From positions 744,001 through 808,000 of the forward strand of contig VTFK01000220.1 of assembly GCA_009617715.1 (NCBI GenBank): a stretch of DNA of 64,000 nt, read 5' to 3'. This stretch comes from Plectrocnemia conspersa. Its lineage: Eukaryota; Arthropoda; Insecta; Trichoptera; Polycentropodidae. Shown piece by piece: positions 36,190 to 47,710 of the stretch. The translations under genes were made by a program, and so were the position numbers. The number at the start of each line of letters is the position of its first letter. The stretch's first letter is position 1. The notes under the pieces were generated by a model, which searched no databases, was not told the DNA's origin, and saw only the letters and a list, made by a program, of their open reading frames with translations.

Positions 36190-37139
36190 GCCGGTTTCAC
36201 AAAAAAATTATTTTATTGGAATACTTCATGCAATTTTTCCACAAGTACTTTTTTAAATTTGTAGGCCCTCCGAGGAAGAGGAATTAGTAAAAGTTGAACT
36301 TGTCGCGAATTTGCGTCATGTTAAAAAAATAAAAATAAATTGTATTATATAATTCTATTTCTATATGTACGAAGGTGTTTTTTATTCCATTTATGAAACC
36401 CGTTATATTTTTTTGTTGTTTCGATTTCTCTTGAAGACTATTATATAAATCAAAACCTCCGTACATAACTCCCCTAGCCGTAAAAATTTCGTTTTCTTAT
36501 ACTTAATTATCTTTAAATTTTCTATTTCTAGTATTATATTTATGTACATCTTTATTTCTTATTAAATACTTATTAAAATATTTTGGTAACATATTATTTT
36601 CTAACTTATATATAAATACTAAAACATTCATACTCAATATTTTTGAACATTCAACCATTCTAATCTATCAATCATACTTTTACAATTAGTTAATCTATTT
36701 TTTTATTTAAGATTAGTCTCATTGCCCTATTTTGTAATTTTGCAACATTTGTTTTATCTAATTTATTTAACATATTTAATAGTGTTGCACAATAATTAAA
36801 ATGGGGCAATATTATACTATTGTAATTTTTTTTTTTGTATTTATACTTAATATATTTCTTAATCTAGATAATAAACCTATTTTTCTACTAATTTTTTTTT
36901 AATATGTAATTACAATGTTCTTTAAAATTTAATTTTGTATCAACAATTACCCTAAATATTTTATATTATCCACTATTTCTATACTAGAGTTATTTATTAC
37001 TATTTTGGTACTATTATCTAACACATTTTTTATAATTAATAAACATACATTTAGTTTTATTCTCATTTAATTTAAGTACATTATTCTTTAACCATATTTC
37101 TAATATACTTAATTCATTATTTAAATTATTTACAATTTT
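36190..37139. mobile_element. Truncated Harbinger-like element carrying a LINE family 1 fragment, copy A
   Basis: GACTTAGGCCGGTTTCACA at 36186 is the left end of the element whose full form is at 42068-44176. After it, copy A skips about 170 bp of the element, continues to near 36345, and then joins directly into the minus-strand LINE family 1 sequence (36345-37139), ending at the A/B junction. The right end of the element is absent from copy A. Confidence 0.7.
36345..37139 (-). mobile_element. LINE family 1 fragment, copy A of the block
   Basis: This matches 4720-5507 of the reference copy on the minus strand, from the C-terminal coding end (GGFDLYNSL...KNITGFINGIK remains at 36284-36466) to TTTACAATTT. 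It has many one-base deletions and no intact frame. Confidence 0.8.
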
Positions 37140-37169
37140 TTAAATAATGGATCTGAACTAAACTATGAT

Positions 37170-38905
37170 GTATATTTATTTTATTTTATTTATTTATTTA
37201 AAATTATAACCATCGTGACCTGACAAGGCAAACCTAATGCGTCACGATAGTCAACCACATCACTAATACATCAAATACATACAAACAAAACAAAAAAAAC
37301 AACAGACACAAATCCACCTCAACAGGGTGCATTGTCCCCATACGAACTGAACCAAAACTCCATATGTTCAGAAAAATGTCAATACTATGGACAGAATTGA
37401 GCAGATAAATAGCCTTGGCCAGAGAAGAGTTGGCAAGATCTCCAGTTCTACATAACAGGCAAGAATAGTGGACGATCGAGAACTATATTCACCTTCAGGA
37501 GCCCACATTTGAAGCTGCTCGAGCACTGAAGGATTGTCTACGATGCCCTTGAGCAATTTCCAGAAGTGTTTAATTACATAAACACTTCTGCGAGTCGACA
37601 AAGAAACGTATCCCAGGGCTCCCAAAATAAAAGCACTGGGAAACAAGAACCGATAATACCCGTATTCCTTCAAGTATAAATATCGAAGAAATTTACGTTG
37701 TACTTTTTCCAGCTTCAATTCATTACATTGATTCATTACGCCTGGGATCCAAATGATGGAGCTAGTTTCTAGTATGCTGCGGACTAGAGTATCATAAAGA
37801 GTGCGCAATACTAAAAGTATTCCTGGTAACGCGCATTTCTCAAGATAAAACCGAGCATTTTTAAGGATTTGCTATGAGTCTCTGCAATGTGCTGGCTAAA
37901 TTTCCAACGTTCTTCGAAAGTCACTCCTAAATCCTTAGTTGAAGAAAACCTTTCCAGAAAATATCCGCCTAGATGGTATGAATATTTTGCCGGCGTTAAT
38001 GACCTTGAAAATGAAATTGTGTGACATTTCTTTACACTGAAAGGCAATTGTTTATAGCAAGCCCATTTCCATATAGAGTTGAGATCCTCCTGTAGGTCGA
38101 GGGAATCAGAAATCGAATGCATTTTCTTGTAAATTTTCAAGTCATCTGCATATAATAAAAAAAATCTGAATGCTCTATTGCTGTTTCTATGTCATTAATG
38201 AACAATAAAAAAACAACAATGGACCCAAATTCAACTTTGAGGTACCCAGTAGGGGTCTTATATCGTTCTGAAAAGGAGTTATTATACTTGACGAATTGCT
38301 ATCTATTGGTCAAGTAATTTGAGAATAGATTTATGAGATCTTCAGAAAACCCGAAATTAGATAACTTTTTTTTTTTACTTTATCAAATGCTTTTTTTCAA
38401 AATCTGTGTATATGACGTCCACTTGTACACCAGGAGTCCAATGATTTTGAAACATAGTTAGACAAAACCATTAGATTAGTGACAGTGGATCGAGATTTAC
38501 GGAAACCATGTTGTTGGTCGAGAAGCATACACCTGCAATGATTAAAATGTATTTATGCAAAACAATTTCAAATAATTTTGCAGGTGATGAAATCAAAGCT
38601 ATTGGCCTGTAATTGTCAATCTGAGATTTGCGACCTTTTTTTTATGAATCGGAGTGACTTTTGAACATTTCCACAATTCTGGAAAACAAGAGGATCTCAA
38701 AATTAAATTAAATATAAATTTTAGAGGCTGTAAAATACCAGACTTGCATCCTTTCAGAATGTAGTCTGGAATAAAATCTGGTCCCGAGGTAAAATGGACT
38801 TTAGTCTGCTAAATCCATATTCCATATCAACCAGAAATAAAAAAAATAAAAGGCGCGGAACATTGCCTTCAAAAGTATACACTTTCTGTGGTACTTTCAC
38901 AATAA
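37170..38905 (-). mobile_element. LINE family 2, copy B
   Basis: It is collinear with the copy at 31250-32990, with the same 3' stem-loop sequence and the same 5' limit. Differences are mostly small indels; for example, poly-T stretches are longer at 38365 and 38635. Confidence 0.85.
37368..38140 (-). pseudogene. LINE family 2 reverse transcriptase, copy B, C-terminal half
   Basis: Two minus-strand pieces remain open. 38140-37811 covers the region after the catalytic YADD box, with [20 protein letters not shown] and [20 protein letters not shown]. 37808-37368 covers [40 protein letters not shown] and [18 protein letters not shown]. The frameshift between them lies at the TATTCCTGG site, where copy A has two extra bases. 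The N-terminal RT part upstream is too indel-ridden to stay open. Confidence 0.8.
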
Positions 38906-40587
38906 ACATTATTATTCAAAATATGTTGAATAACAGATCTACTGCGTTACTTATGGACGATCTATATATCATAGCTTTTTGTCTAATTTTATTATAACTT
39001 TTATTTATTTTCTAATTTATTTCTCGACCCCAACAAGTCCGATCCGTAATTATACATTATATGTGTAATTAATAAAAAATTTATTTCGTATTATGTAGGC
39101 GACGAGGTTCGGCGGTTCGAACGCAGCTCTAAAAATTAACATATTCGTACGATTAACATAAAATTCTATTACGAACTTAACATATATTTATACTTGATGT
39201 AGCAGATTTTGACCCGACGCACCCCTGTTAAGATACAAAATTGCTCCCGGACTTTCCAAAAAGATTGAGCACCTTTTATGTATCGCGTTTTATGATATCA
39301 GTTTTAAAATCAAATGTTAATGACACACATGTTCAAATTAATGTATAATATAAACATATGTTTATATTTGTTTTATAATCATACATACCTACTTATTTTA
39401 ATTTAATAAGATTTGATAGCAATTAGATATATTTATAGCAAAAGCTTTTAAGATATCAATTATAATTTACTTAATTTAGAAATAAATTAAAACTGAAATA
39501 AATTCATACAAAGTGTATCAAAAAATAAGCCGTTAGTGCTATAGAAAAAATATTAATGGTTTTCTATTAATATAAAAAAGCTTATGAAGTTTCAAGTGAT
39601 TTATGACTTAAAGCTGGCAAAATTTATTTACTCATTAGTATTTTTTTTCGATAGATATACGTATATTGTACGTACATACATATCATATGTTAAAATAATA
39701 AAATGATTTAATTTTATAATATATTTTTGTATAAAATTCCACAGTTAATAAACATATTAGATTTCTTAATAAATATACCTATTGCATTATTAAATATCAC
39801 CAGAAGACCCCAAAAGGCATCAATCAAAATTAAATTAGATCTCATTCAATTTTTAAATATTTATCTGTTTTAATTACATCTTACCAGTATGGCTTTTTCA
39901 TTTTATTTTGCAAATATACTATACGTTTTTTGTAATATTGAAATGCAGACAAAATATGTGAGATGCGATGTCTGTCTGTATTTTTTCTTCTACTAATTTT
40001 CCTTGAGAGATGAGTTAGTTTAGTTTGTATTTTGATCTTGCCCTTTCTTTGGTTAGGTTTGGGTTTGAACAGCAAAGGGACGTTTCGCAACTGTCAAATT
40101 GAGCTTCATAAATATTTTAGAACAGTGTATTAGCGCCTATCATTTAAATTATATTTTCGCTATTATAAATATATATCTACTTGGACTTTACTAGTGAAAA
40201 TATAACTTTACCAAAAAATAAATAATGTATGTAATAATGGATGTAAATAAATAATGATAAGTATGTAAATATATATATTATATATCACTACATATATAAA
40301 AGTTTAAATTATATAATTGTACTAGCACCTACCAGATAATTTATATTCTCATTGCTAAAACTATATATCTACTGGTGAAAATGTATTCCAATATGATTTT
40401 ACTGAAATGAATTTAAAAAATATTTTCGGGATTATTTATCTATTTTTCTGCATTATATCCAGTTGTCAAACTACTGATTTATTTGAATAATAATGTTTAT
40501 TGTGAAAGTACTATCTAGAAAATGGGTTCTTTTGAAGGCAATGTTCCGCTACTAAAAGAACTTATATCTGAAAACTGTGGTTTCGGT
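38906..40587. other. AT-rich spacer of copy B
   Basis: This is the counterpart of 33000-34740 with the same bracketing inverted words. A short minus-strand open frame at 39881-40090 is interrupted differently in copy A and is probably not coding. Confidence 0.4.
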
Positions 40588-41092
40588 ACGCGACAATTGG
40601 GCGACGACAAATGGGTCAAATGGGCGATGCTTATTTGGGCGACAGAAATTTAAAAAAAACTTGCACGCTTAGCTTTATTGTAAATATTAGTAAAATATAA
40701 ATTAAAACGAAAAAGTATATTAAATGAAAAACAATTTTATTTTAAAATTATTAACTCATTATAATTATATATATGCAATACCACGTAAATATTGTATGAA
40801 ATTTTCTCTATTGTACCTCAAAACCTTTATACCAATTATTTGGTCAGCTTCTTTGTAACGTCTTATTTGCGCTGATGTTCAAAACCTACTATGGTTCTCT
40901 CATAATCAACATTATTTTTTTTGGATTTATCTGAGAATTATTTAATAATAGGGTCATGTTACTAAATAAAACGATAAAAATAAGATTTTTATTGCAAATT
41001 TATTTGTATTGCATTATTATTCTATGGCCCAAAAGATCGTCGCCCTTTTCGAATCACCCATTTGTCCGTCGCCCAATTGACCGTGTCCGCTG
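40588..41092. mobile_element. ~500-bp inverted-repeat element, copy B (both ends present)
   Basis: The left arm holds CGACAATTGGGCGACGACAA followed by ATGGGTCAAATGGGCGATG. The right arm holds ACCCATTTGTCCGTCGCCCA followed by ATTGACCG. Read in reverse they share CAATTGGGCGAC(G)GACAAATGGGT, about 25 bp. No transposase is present. The target-site duplication is unclear. Confidence 0.65.
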
Positions 41093-42064
41093 TAGTTTAG
41101 TTCAGATTCATTATTTGAGATCGGTTTTTACTTTTTTATACATCATCTTGCTATGATCCAGAGTCAAGCATCTCAATTTGTCTCATCTCATCAGGCCTGT
41201 TCATTCATATCCTTCACTTAAAGAAACTAATTCAAAAATCATATTCATTGAAGGCGGCAACGATACATAAATATAGCTACTGATATACACAATCATCGAT
41301 AGTTTTAAGGCTATACGCTTCGATGCGGCCCTGTAATAGCTCTCCGTGCGATTTTAACGGTCACCGTGGGAACGACTATCACTTCCTAGCTCTCGGGCGG
41401 TGTTCGCGTGGTCGCAAAATGGCGCTAGGTGGTCTCCTTTCTGCGGTCACTATGTATATATACATTCACTGTGCACAAAAAAGGAGCTTTCTCGGTCGGT
41501 GCAAATGGGCCGGTTATCGACGGTGGCGGGTTCCGGTATGAGCTCGTGGCACGCAGCCGACCTGTAACGCAAATTGCTTTGTCCATATCACACCTGACAT
41601 CTGTGCCAGGGCTGCCATAATTAAAAATCTGACCGCATTATATCCAAGCTTAAAAATCTAACCTAACATTTTTAAGGAATCGTATGAATGGTTCAGCGAT
41701 ATGCTTTTTTTAATTCAAAGGGCATAAGAATTAATTATATGTACAGAATTTAAATGTATATATATATATACATTTAATTGTATATATAATTTAATAAATT
41801 ATATTATTTAATAAAAGCTACAATATAAAAGTGTAAAACGCTTCAAGGAAAAAATCCCAAATCCTTATTGGATTGAAATAGTGCAATTAAATTTGCAAAG
41901 CCACAAAGAAATGTGTATTTTTTGCATCAAATTTAAGTATGTATTCACACTGAAATAAAAATTGCATTATTTTTTTATTAAATATATAAAATTTATTATG
42001 TTTTAAAAAAACTAAGAACATATGAAATGCTGTTTCGTCGTCGTAAACTGTAGATTATAATGAC
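41093..42064. other. Non-coding part of copy B with a GC-richer segment
   Basis: This is the counterpart of 35201-36188. 41260-41640 is the GC-richer segment. A short TA run is at 41755-41770. No gene is seen. Confidence 0.4.
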
Positions 42065-42067
42065 TTA

Positions 42068-44176
42068 GGCCGGTTTCACACGTGCAGGACGGATTTGCCC
42101 GGCGCCGCACTGTGGGGTATTTGCCCGATCTGAGCGGCCAAAATTATTTCTAAACTTTAGTTGATTCCATAAGTGCTCTTAGTCAAATATATACTATTAT
42201 AAGTGTTAAACATTATATTATAGAAAAAAAAATCTTTTTTTTTTAATTTTAAAAAAAAAATTATTTTATTGGAATATTTCATGCAATTTTATTTTAATAA
42301 GTATTTCTTAAATTGTAGGCCCGAGGAAGAGGAATTCAGTGTTGAACGGTCGTGCGAATTTCGCCGCATCAAGTGTTAAAAATAAAAAATAAATTGTATA
42401 TGTAACAAAGTTTATATTTGCTGTTTTTTAACAAGAAAATGTATTTGACTAATATTTTATCATGCTCGGAATCGTTTTCATTTTTAAATATGTGTATATT
42501 TGGTGATTCTAAACAAATTTTTATTTTAATTTATTAGTACGCGAAGCACAACTTGAGATTTACTGATTTTACCATGGTGATCATAGTATTAAAAAATAAC
42601 AATCATTATAAAACTGTATTTTAAATTTGACATTAACACGTCATCTAATTAAATTAATTATAATAGTTTAAAACGTTTAGATCCTAACTTTCGCGACTGA
42701 GCCCCGTCCCATTTTTAATAATAATGGTATGCAATGTGTTAAAAACCGCAAAAATCCGCAGCCAATTTTACATGTATCATTTTATTTTTATTTTAATAAT
42801 TTATTTAGCTTAATAGCTAATCTTTACATCTAACAAATTTAGTAAACATATATAAAAATATATAAAAAATACATAACAGAAAGAAAAAATAAAAATATAC
42901 AATAATAAAGTCTTAATATTATAATTTATTTCTATATGTACGAAGGTTTTTTTTTATTCCATTTATGAAACCCGTTATATTTTTGCTGTTTCGGATTTCT
43001 CTTGGAAGACTATTATATAAATCAAAACCTCCGTACATAATTCCCCTAGCTGTACTCGTTTTCTTATACTTAATTATCTTTAAATTTTCTCTATTTCTAG
43101 TATTATATTTATGTACATCTTTATTTCTTATTAAATACTTATTAAAATATTCTGGTAACATATTATTTTCTAACTTATATATAAATACTAAAACATTCAT
43201 ACTCAATATTTCTTGAACATTCAACCATTCTAATCTATCAATCATACTTTTTTACAATTAGTTAATCTATTTTATTTAAGATTACTCTCATTGCCCTATT
43301 TTGTAATTTTTGCAACATTTGTTTATCTAATTTATTTAACATATTTATTAGTGTTGCACAATAATTAAAATGGGGCAATATTATACTCATATTGTAATTT
43401 TTTTTTTTTTTTTGTATTTATAATTTTAATATATTTCTTAATCTAGATAATAAACCTATTTTTTTTACTATTTTTTTAATATGTAATTACAATGTTTCAT
43501 TTTAAAAAATTTAATTTTGTATCAACAATTACTCACCTAAATATTTTATATTATCCACTATTTCTATACTAGAGTTATTTATTACTATTTTGGTACTATT
43601 ATCTAACACATTTTTATAATTAATAATCATAAAGAGAAAGACCTAAGCTTTATATCGTATATAAAATCTACATTAAAAAGTGGTGGGAAATATAACTAAT
43701 AAACTCAAAATTAGAAAAAAAAAATTGGAAAAAGTACTAAAAAATGGTACTTATTCAAAACAATATTGTGTGTTTAATATGACAGCAACTGCAACAAAGA
43801 GCTATGTAACGTAGAAACATTTACCTGCTTTATCACAATCAATGGTTTAGATTTTTAACTGTACTCAAATAAAATAATAATAATTGTCCAATGTACGAGT
43901 ACACAATCGACGCCGAGAAAACGATGCGTGCACTCGAAGGGATGACTGACTGGCGCTAGCGTAATGCAACGAGTGGGGAAATTGTTGATTATTATGCGCA
44001 AAATTATCATCTTTACAAAGCAACTTTTTTTTTACCTGCTCTTCAATTTTCATAATCGACTTTTGGCCGCCCAGATCGAGCAAATACCCCACCGTGCGCC
44101 GTGTAGTGGGTGTGGTGTTGTATGGCAGCGTCGGGCCGGTGCCGGGTGAATCCATCCGGCACGTGTGAAACCGGCC
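42068..44176. mobile_element. Harbinger-like DNA transposon with TTA target duplication
   Basis: TTA (42065-42067) precedes GGCCGGTTTCACACGTGC. The right end read in reverse is GGCCGGTTTCACACGTGCCG and abuts TTA (44177-44179). The arms stay similar for about 100 bp, including GTGGGGTATTTGCCCGATCT on the left against GTGGGGTATTTGCTCGATCT on the right. A 3-bp TTA/TAA duplication with such GC-rich ends is typical of PIF/Harbinger. The interior has no intact transposase and carries a LINE family 1 insertion at 42780-43630. The superfamily call rests only on termini and target site. Confidence 0.75.
42780..43630 (-). mobile_element. LINE family 1 fragment, copy B of the block
   Basis: The minus-strand C-terminal coding end (42919-43245) is nearly identical to that at 4709-5080. 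It includes YNTRNRENLKI, LPREIRNSKN and ITGFINGIKK. The fragment continues 5'-ward to about 43626, where it stops at TATAATTAATAATCATAAAG. Its 3' end includes the AATAGCTAATCTTTACATCT block also found at 4603. It is nested inside the Harbinger-like element. Confidence 0.85.
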
Positions 44177-44179
44177 TTA

Positions 44180-45124
44180 AACTCTTGAAGACTCAGAATA
44201 ACTGCTTGTCTGGATCAAATATGTTTTTTTTTTAAATAATTAGTTATTATGAATTTATTTCTTTATATTTTACTATAAATAAGAATTTAATCAAAAATAT
44301 TTTATTTAATTTCCGTATATTCATTACGCTATTTATATATATTTTAGTGCATTACACGCTTAATTTTCTAATTCTGAACTTGCTGACATTTATTTTATTT
44401 TTTGGCTCTGGCAACCCGTTCTTTGATGTGACGGTAATCCCCTGTCGTAGCAAAGTTTCGTCACAAAGGGGTATTTTTATCGCTTTTGTATAACGCCTCA
44501 AACATGCACTTACTAGATGTTTTCGATCGCCATTTGCATACTTATTACACAACATTAAAACACATACCCAACACCTGCAAAATTTTAATGAAATATAAGT
44601 AACATAAAGTTTAACAGCACAGGGTAGAAGTTTTATATCATAATAATTTATATTAGACACCAGATACACAAAATTTATAATTATAAAAATATTAACATTT
44701 AAAATATTTCCTATGAAAAATAATACAAACCCTTATTGTTTGATTAAAAAACGCAACTTGGCAGAACACAGCAACTTTTGCCAAATAACGTCCCTGATTC
44801 TAAGCCAGAAATATATAATAAATATCTATCCGGAAGATATTTCTTAAAATATGTCATTTTAGTGATGACATGGCTGTTAACACAGATAAAATATTACTTT
44901 ATATCCATTTAAAACAAATAGTATAATATATTCAAAAATATTGGTTTTATTATTTTTTTATAATTAAAGCTAAAAAAAGTTTTATATATATATATATATA
45001 TATATTATTTAATTATAAAATAGTTTTTTTTTAATTAAAGCTATAGATCATTTTAAATACATAATTTGGTCGAATATATTATATAATATATACAATAGCT
45101 ATGTAATAGTAATCATACAATCAA
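44180..45124. other. Non-coding stretch
   Basis: AT-rich, with a TA run at 44984-45004. An open frame on the minus strand (44352-44669) has no domain I recognise. Confidence 0.3.
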
Positions 45125-45250
45125 AGGATTTCAGTATTTCTTAAAACATTATATGTGAACAACAATCGGGATTCAGAGAAAAACATTCCACTGAAACTGC
45201 ATTACAAATAGTTATAAATGATTGGTTGTTATCCAAGAATATAAACAACA
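45125..45250 (+). mobile_element. LINE family 1 reverse-transcriptase scrap, plus strand
   Basis: The plus strand reads CEQQSGFREKHSTETALQIV followed by INDWLLSKN, which corresponds to residues 89-115 of the RT domain at 5449-6198. No other part of the element is seen on either side. Confidence 0.75.
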
Positions 45251-45867
45251 GTTTTCTCTTTTTACCATTATATTTTCTTGACTCAAAATAATATTTTCTT
45301 AAAGCTCAAATAAGCATCTTTGAACTTACATCCAAGATGTGTGATTATTCTATTGAACCGTATAATTTAAATTGAATCAAAGCTGCGTGTGATTTTTAAC
45401 ATATGAAATAAATTTCCATAAAATCACTTCTTGACCGTTCTGTACAATTTTGTATCTGAGCCGATTATTCGTCCCTCGTTAATGAATCTGGTTTACAAAT
45501 ACAAATTTATTACGTAACATCTCATTATCGTGATACAAACGGCAATATAAATATAAGCATAATGGAAGCGCGGTAGCATGCAGCCGCTCTCAATACTAAC
45601 AATCGAGAACATAAATAAAAAGCAACAGTAGAAAATTACACAAATTATACCCAAACCTAGCCATAATAATTTAAATACATATAATATACCTATCGGCGTT
45701 CGATGCTTTGGAACAATTTTCGAACATTCTCCTTCCCGGAACGAAATTAATTCCATCTCGTGTGCGCCCTCTCGTATAAAATTAGCCAAAGATTGGGAAT
45801 CTGTTATGTATTATGTAATATTATATATATAAAAAAATTGTATGTAAATTTATATAATAAGAGGTGA
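45251..45867. other. Non-coding stretch
   Basis: No feature is recognised. A minus-strand open frame at 45493-45789 contains a hydrophobic segment but has no known domain or supporting splice sites. Confidence 0.3.
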
Positions 45868-45871
45868 TTAA

Positions 45872-46715
45872 CCCTTTCACTACCGCTTATTTATTTATAT
45901 GAAATAAGGACCATCGTGAAATGACAAGTTACCCCAATGCGTATATTTAATAATAAAATTAAATTATACAAACATTAAGTATATCAATGTGCAATGTCAG
46001 TGCTTTGTGGAACTGGATGGCGAATCAGCTAGTTCTTACATCCTGGCACTAACGGGCATCAGAAAAAGACGCGATCGTGACTCTCGAAGATGTTTGTAAA
46101 CACAAAACTATAAATTTACAATAATAGTGGAATTCTTAAAAGCACTCTTCACTAGTTAAATTTATTACAGAAGTTTTTCGCTAATTTATTTTAGCCCAGA
46201 CATTGAGCTGGATGGTGACAGGCATATGCGAGTCGGCTGGTGATCGTGATTCTCAAAGACGTTCCGTAACAAGTTTTTATTAAGGTGGAGTATTTGATTA
46301 TTCCGAGTTTTTAAATTATATATCACGATCCAAAAATGCTGCGAAATAAAGTCTCATAGAGGGCACAAATAACTGACTGATTTTCACAATAAAATGCGTT
46401 TTCGTGTAGAGAAAACCTCTACTTGATCTCAAAAGTTTCTATAGTCAAAACGTTCAGTGTCCTAAAGAGTCACGATTACGTCCCTTAGTCTTACCGATGC
46501 GGCAAGGTTAGATCAAGTTTATGTTTGAACTGACGTATGGTAGTATCTGTATATAAATAAAGATCAACATGATATTTGGAACAATAATAAAAAAAAAATT
46601 TAATCTGGTATTGATTCTTTATTCAAAAAAATGTATTTTACACAATTTATTTATGATCTAATCTATCAATTAATTTCTAATAATAACTTACATATAGTAT
46701 ACGGCTGTGAAAGGG
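45872..46715. mobile_element. 844-bp piggyBac-like non-autonomous element with perfect TTAA sites
   Basis: TTAA (45868-45871) is followed by CCCTTTCACTACCGC. The right end is CTGTGAAAGGG followed by TTAA (46716-46719), so there is a 9-bp terminal inverted repeat, CCCTTTCAC, and an exact TTAA duplication. The interior holds minus-strand LINE-like scraps (45890-46290), including a GGACCATCGTGAAATGAC word related to the LINE family 2 3' end and GACGCGATCGTGACTCTCGA related to its C-terminal coding part. No transposase is encoded. Confidence 0.7.
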
Positions 46716-46719
46716 TTAA

Positions 46720-47565
46720 AAATAAGAGAGAAGTAAAAAATACAATATCCCATTGGCTACTGGGTGGCAGTGATATCAACGGTCGTATCTTAGCCGGTGG
46801 TGGGTCAAACTGCCTTAATCAGCTCAATCTACACATTCTTGTGTTCTGTTACGACTTTCTCGATCTTTGCTTCTTAATTTGTGTTTTTGTTACCATATAA
46901 TGTAACCCGACTGATGCGATAAATTGTATTTAACACTCCATAAGAATTTCTTATATAATAATTTTTCTTTGTATCTCACTTCTTAATGGTTCAAAGCAGT
47001 CAAATATATTTAATTGATTTTTTTCTATTTTATCTACATTTTTTTATGTGACGTATTTTTGATACTATAATCATACACGATACTTTTTCATAATATATTT
47101 TGCTGCTGCTCGTTTTATGCCCAAGCCGTATATATTTAATGATAATTAAGCGATTATTAATAACAACATCCTTCTTTCAAATTTTTATCTGTGGTTGATG
47201 CGCTTTGCCGCTAATCTTGGACGTTTTAACTTCACATACAAAAATCAACCCCTTTGTGTAAGATTGGCGTCCGTCCGATAATTACAAAGCATAATTAAAA
47301 CAATGCTTATTTTATGGAAGCAATTAGTGTTTTGTTAGATAAGTTTTAAAGCTTATGAAAAATTGTTTTAAGATATTTTTTAGAATATGACTTGTAATGA
47401 GCGAGAACATTGCCATTTTGCTTTTCATGCTTTTAGTTTTTCAAGACGTTTATTTTATTATTATTTTTTATTACAAATTTGTCCATCATAACTTTTCATA
47501 TTTTCTCAATAATTATAAAAATTAAACATTTAAAAACTAAAATTGCTATCGCCGAAAACATCCGC
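46720..47565. other. Non-coding stretch
   Basis: AT-rich, with no recognised gene or element. Confidence 0.3.
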
Positions 47566-47710
47566 CGTGTTTAGCAAGCTGGATGATACGCAAGAATAAG
47601 GGACGCGATCGCGACTCACTAGGGCACTCTAAAACTCACAGCCGAAAGCCAAGCAATCTTGGATTGTCAACACCGCCTCTCTGCAACATTAAAAAGTGCT
47701 TCATTTAATA
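47566..47710 (-). mobile_element. Diverged LINE family 2-like scrap
   Basis: AAGAATAAGGGACGCGATCG followed by CGACTC, and CAATCTTGGATTGTCAACAC further on, correspond to AAGAATAGTGGACGCGACCG and CTGAAGGATTGTCTACGATG in the LINE family 2 C-terminal region (31520-31610). The similarity is partial and there is no open frame. Confidence 0.45.

Larger units (their letters stand above)
31220..37138. repeat. Duplicated composite block, copy A
   Basis: From TTAAATAATGGATCTGAAC at 31221 onward, the sequence runs collinear with copy B starting at 37139. The order is LINE family 2, an AT-rich spacer, an inverted-repeat element, an ATGAGCTCGTGGCACGCAGCC segment, the left end of a Harbinger-like element, and a LINE family 1 fragment. 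Copies differ by scattered substitutions and many one- to three-base indels, often in homopolymers. Copy A also lacks about 170 bp and 520 bp of the Harbinger/LINE part, has TA-run expansion at 34299-34440, and carries a private ~105-bp tandem duplication at 34471-34680. Confidence 0.85.
37139..43630. repeat. Duplicated composite block, copy B
   Basis: This is the direct repeat of copy A, immediately adjacent to it. The junction falls inside the LINE family 1 fragment of copy A (TTTACAATTTTT joined to TAAATAATGGATC). Copy B retains the full left half of the Harbinger-like element and more of the LINE family 1 3' end, but its LINE family 1 part stops about 100 bp earlier than in copy A. Each copy therefore has sequence the other lacks, which argues against a simple one-step duplication of an intact template. 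Confidence 0.85.

Noticed and set aside
43865..44155. 96-codon minus-strand open frame
   Set aside because: It runs through the right terminal inverted repeat of the Harbinger-like element, so it is a by-product of the terminus sequence.
44352..44669. 105-codon minus-strand open frame after the Harbinger-like element
   Set aside because: No domain recognised and no relation to adjacent elements.
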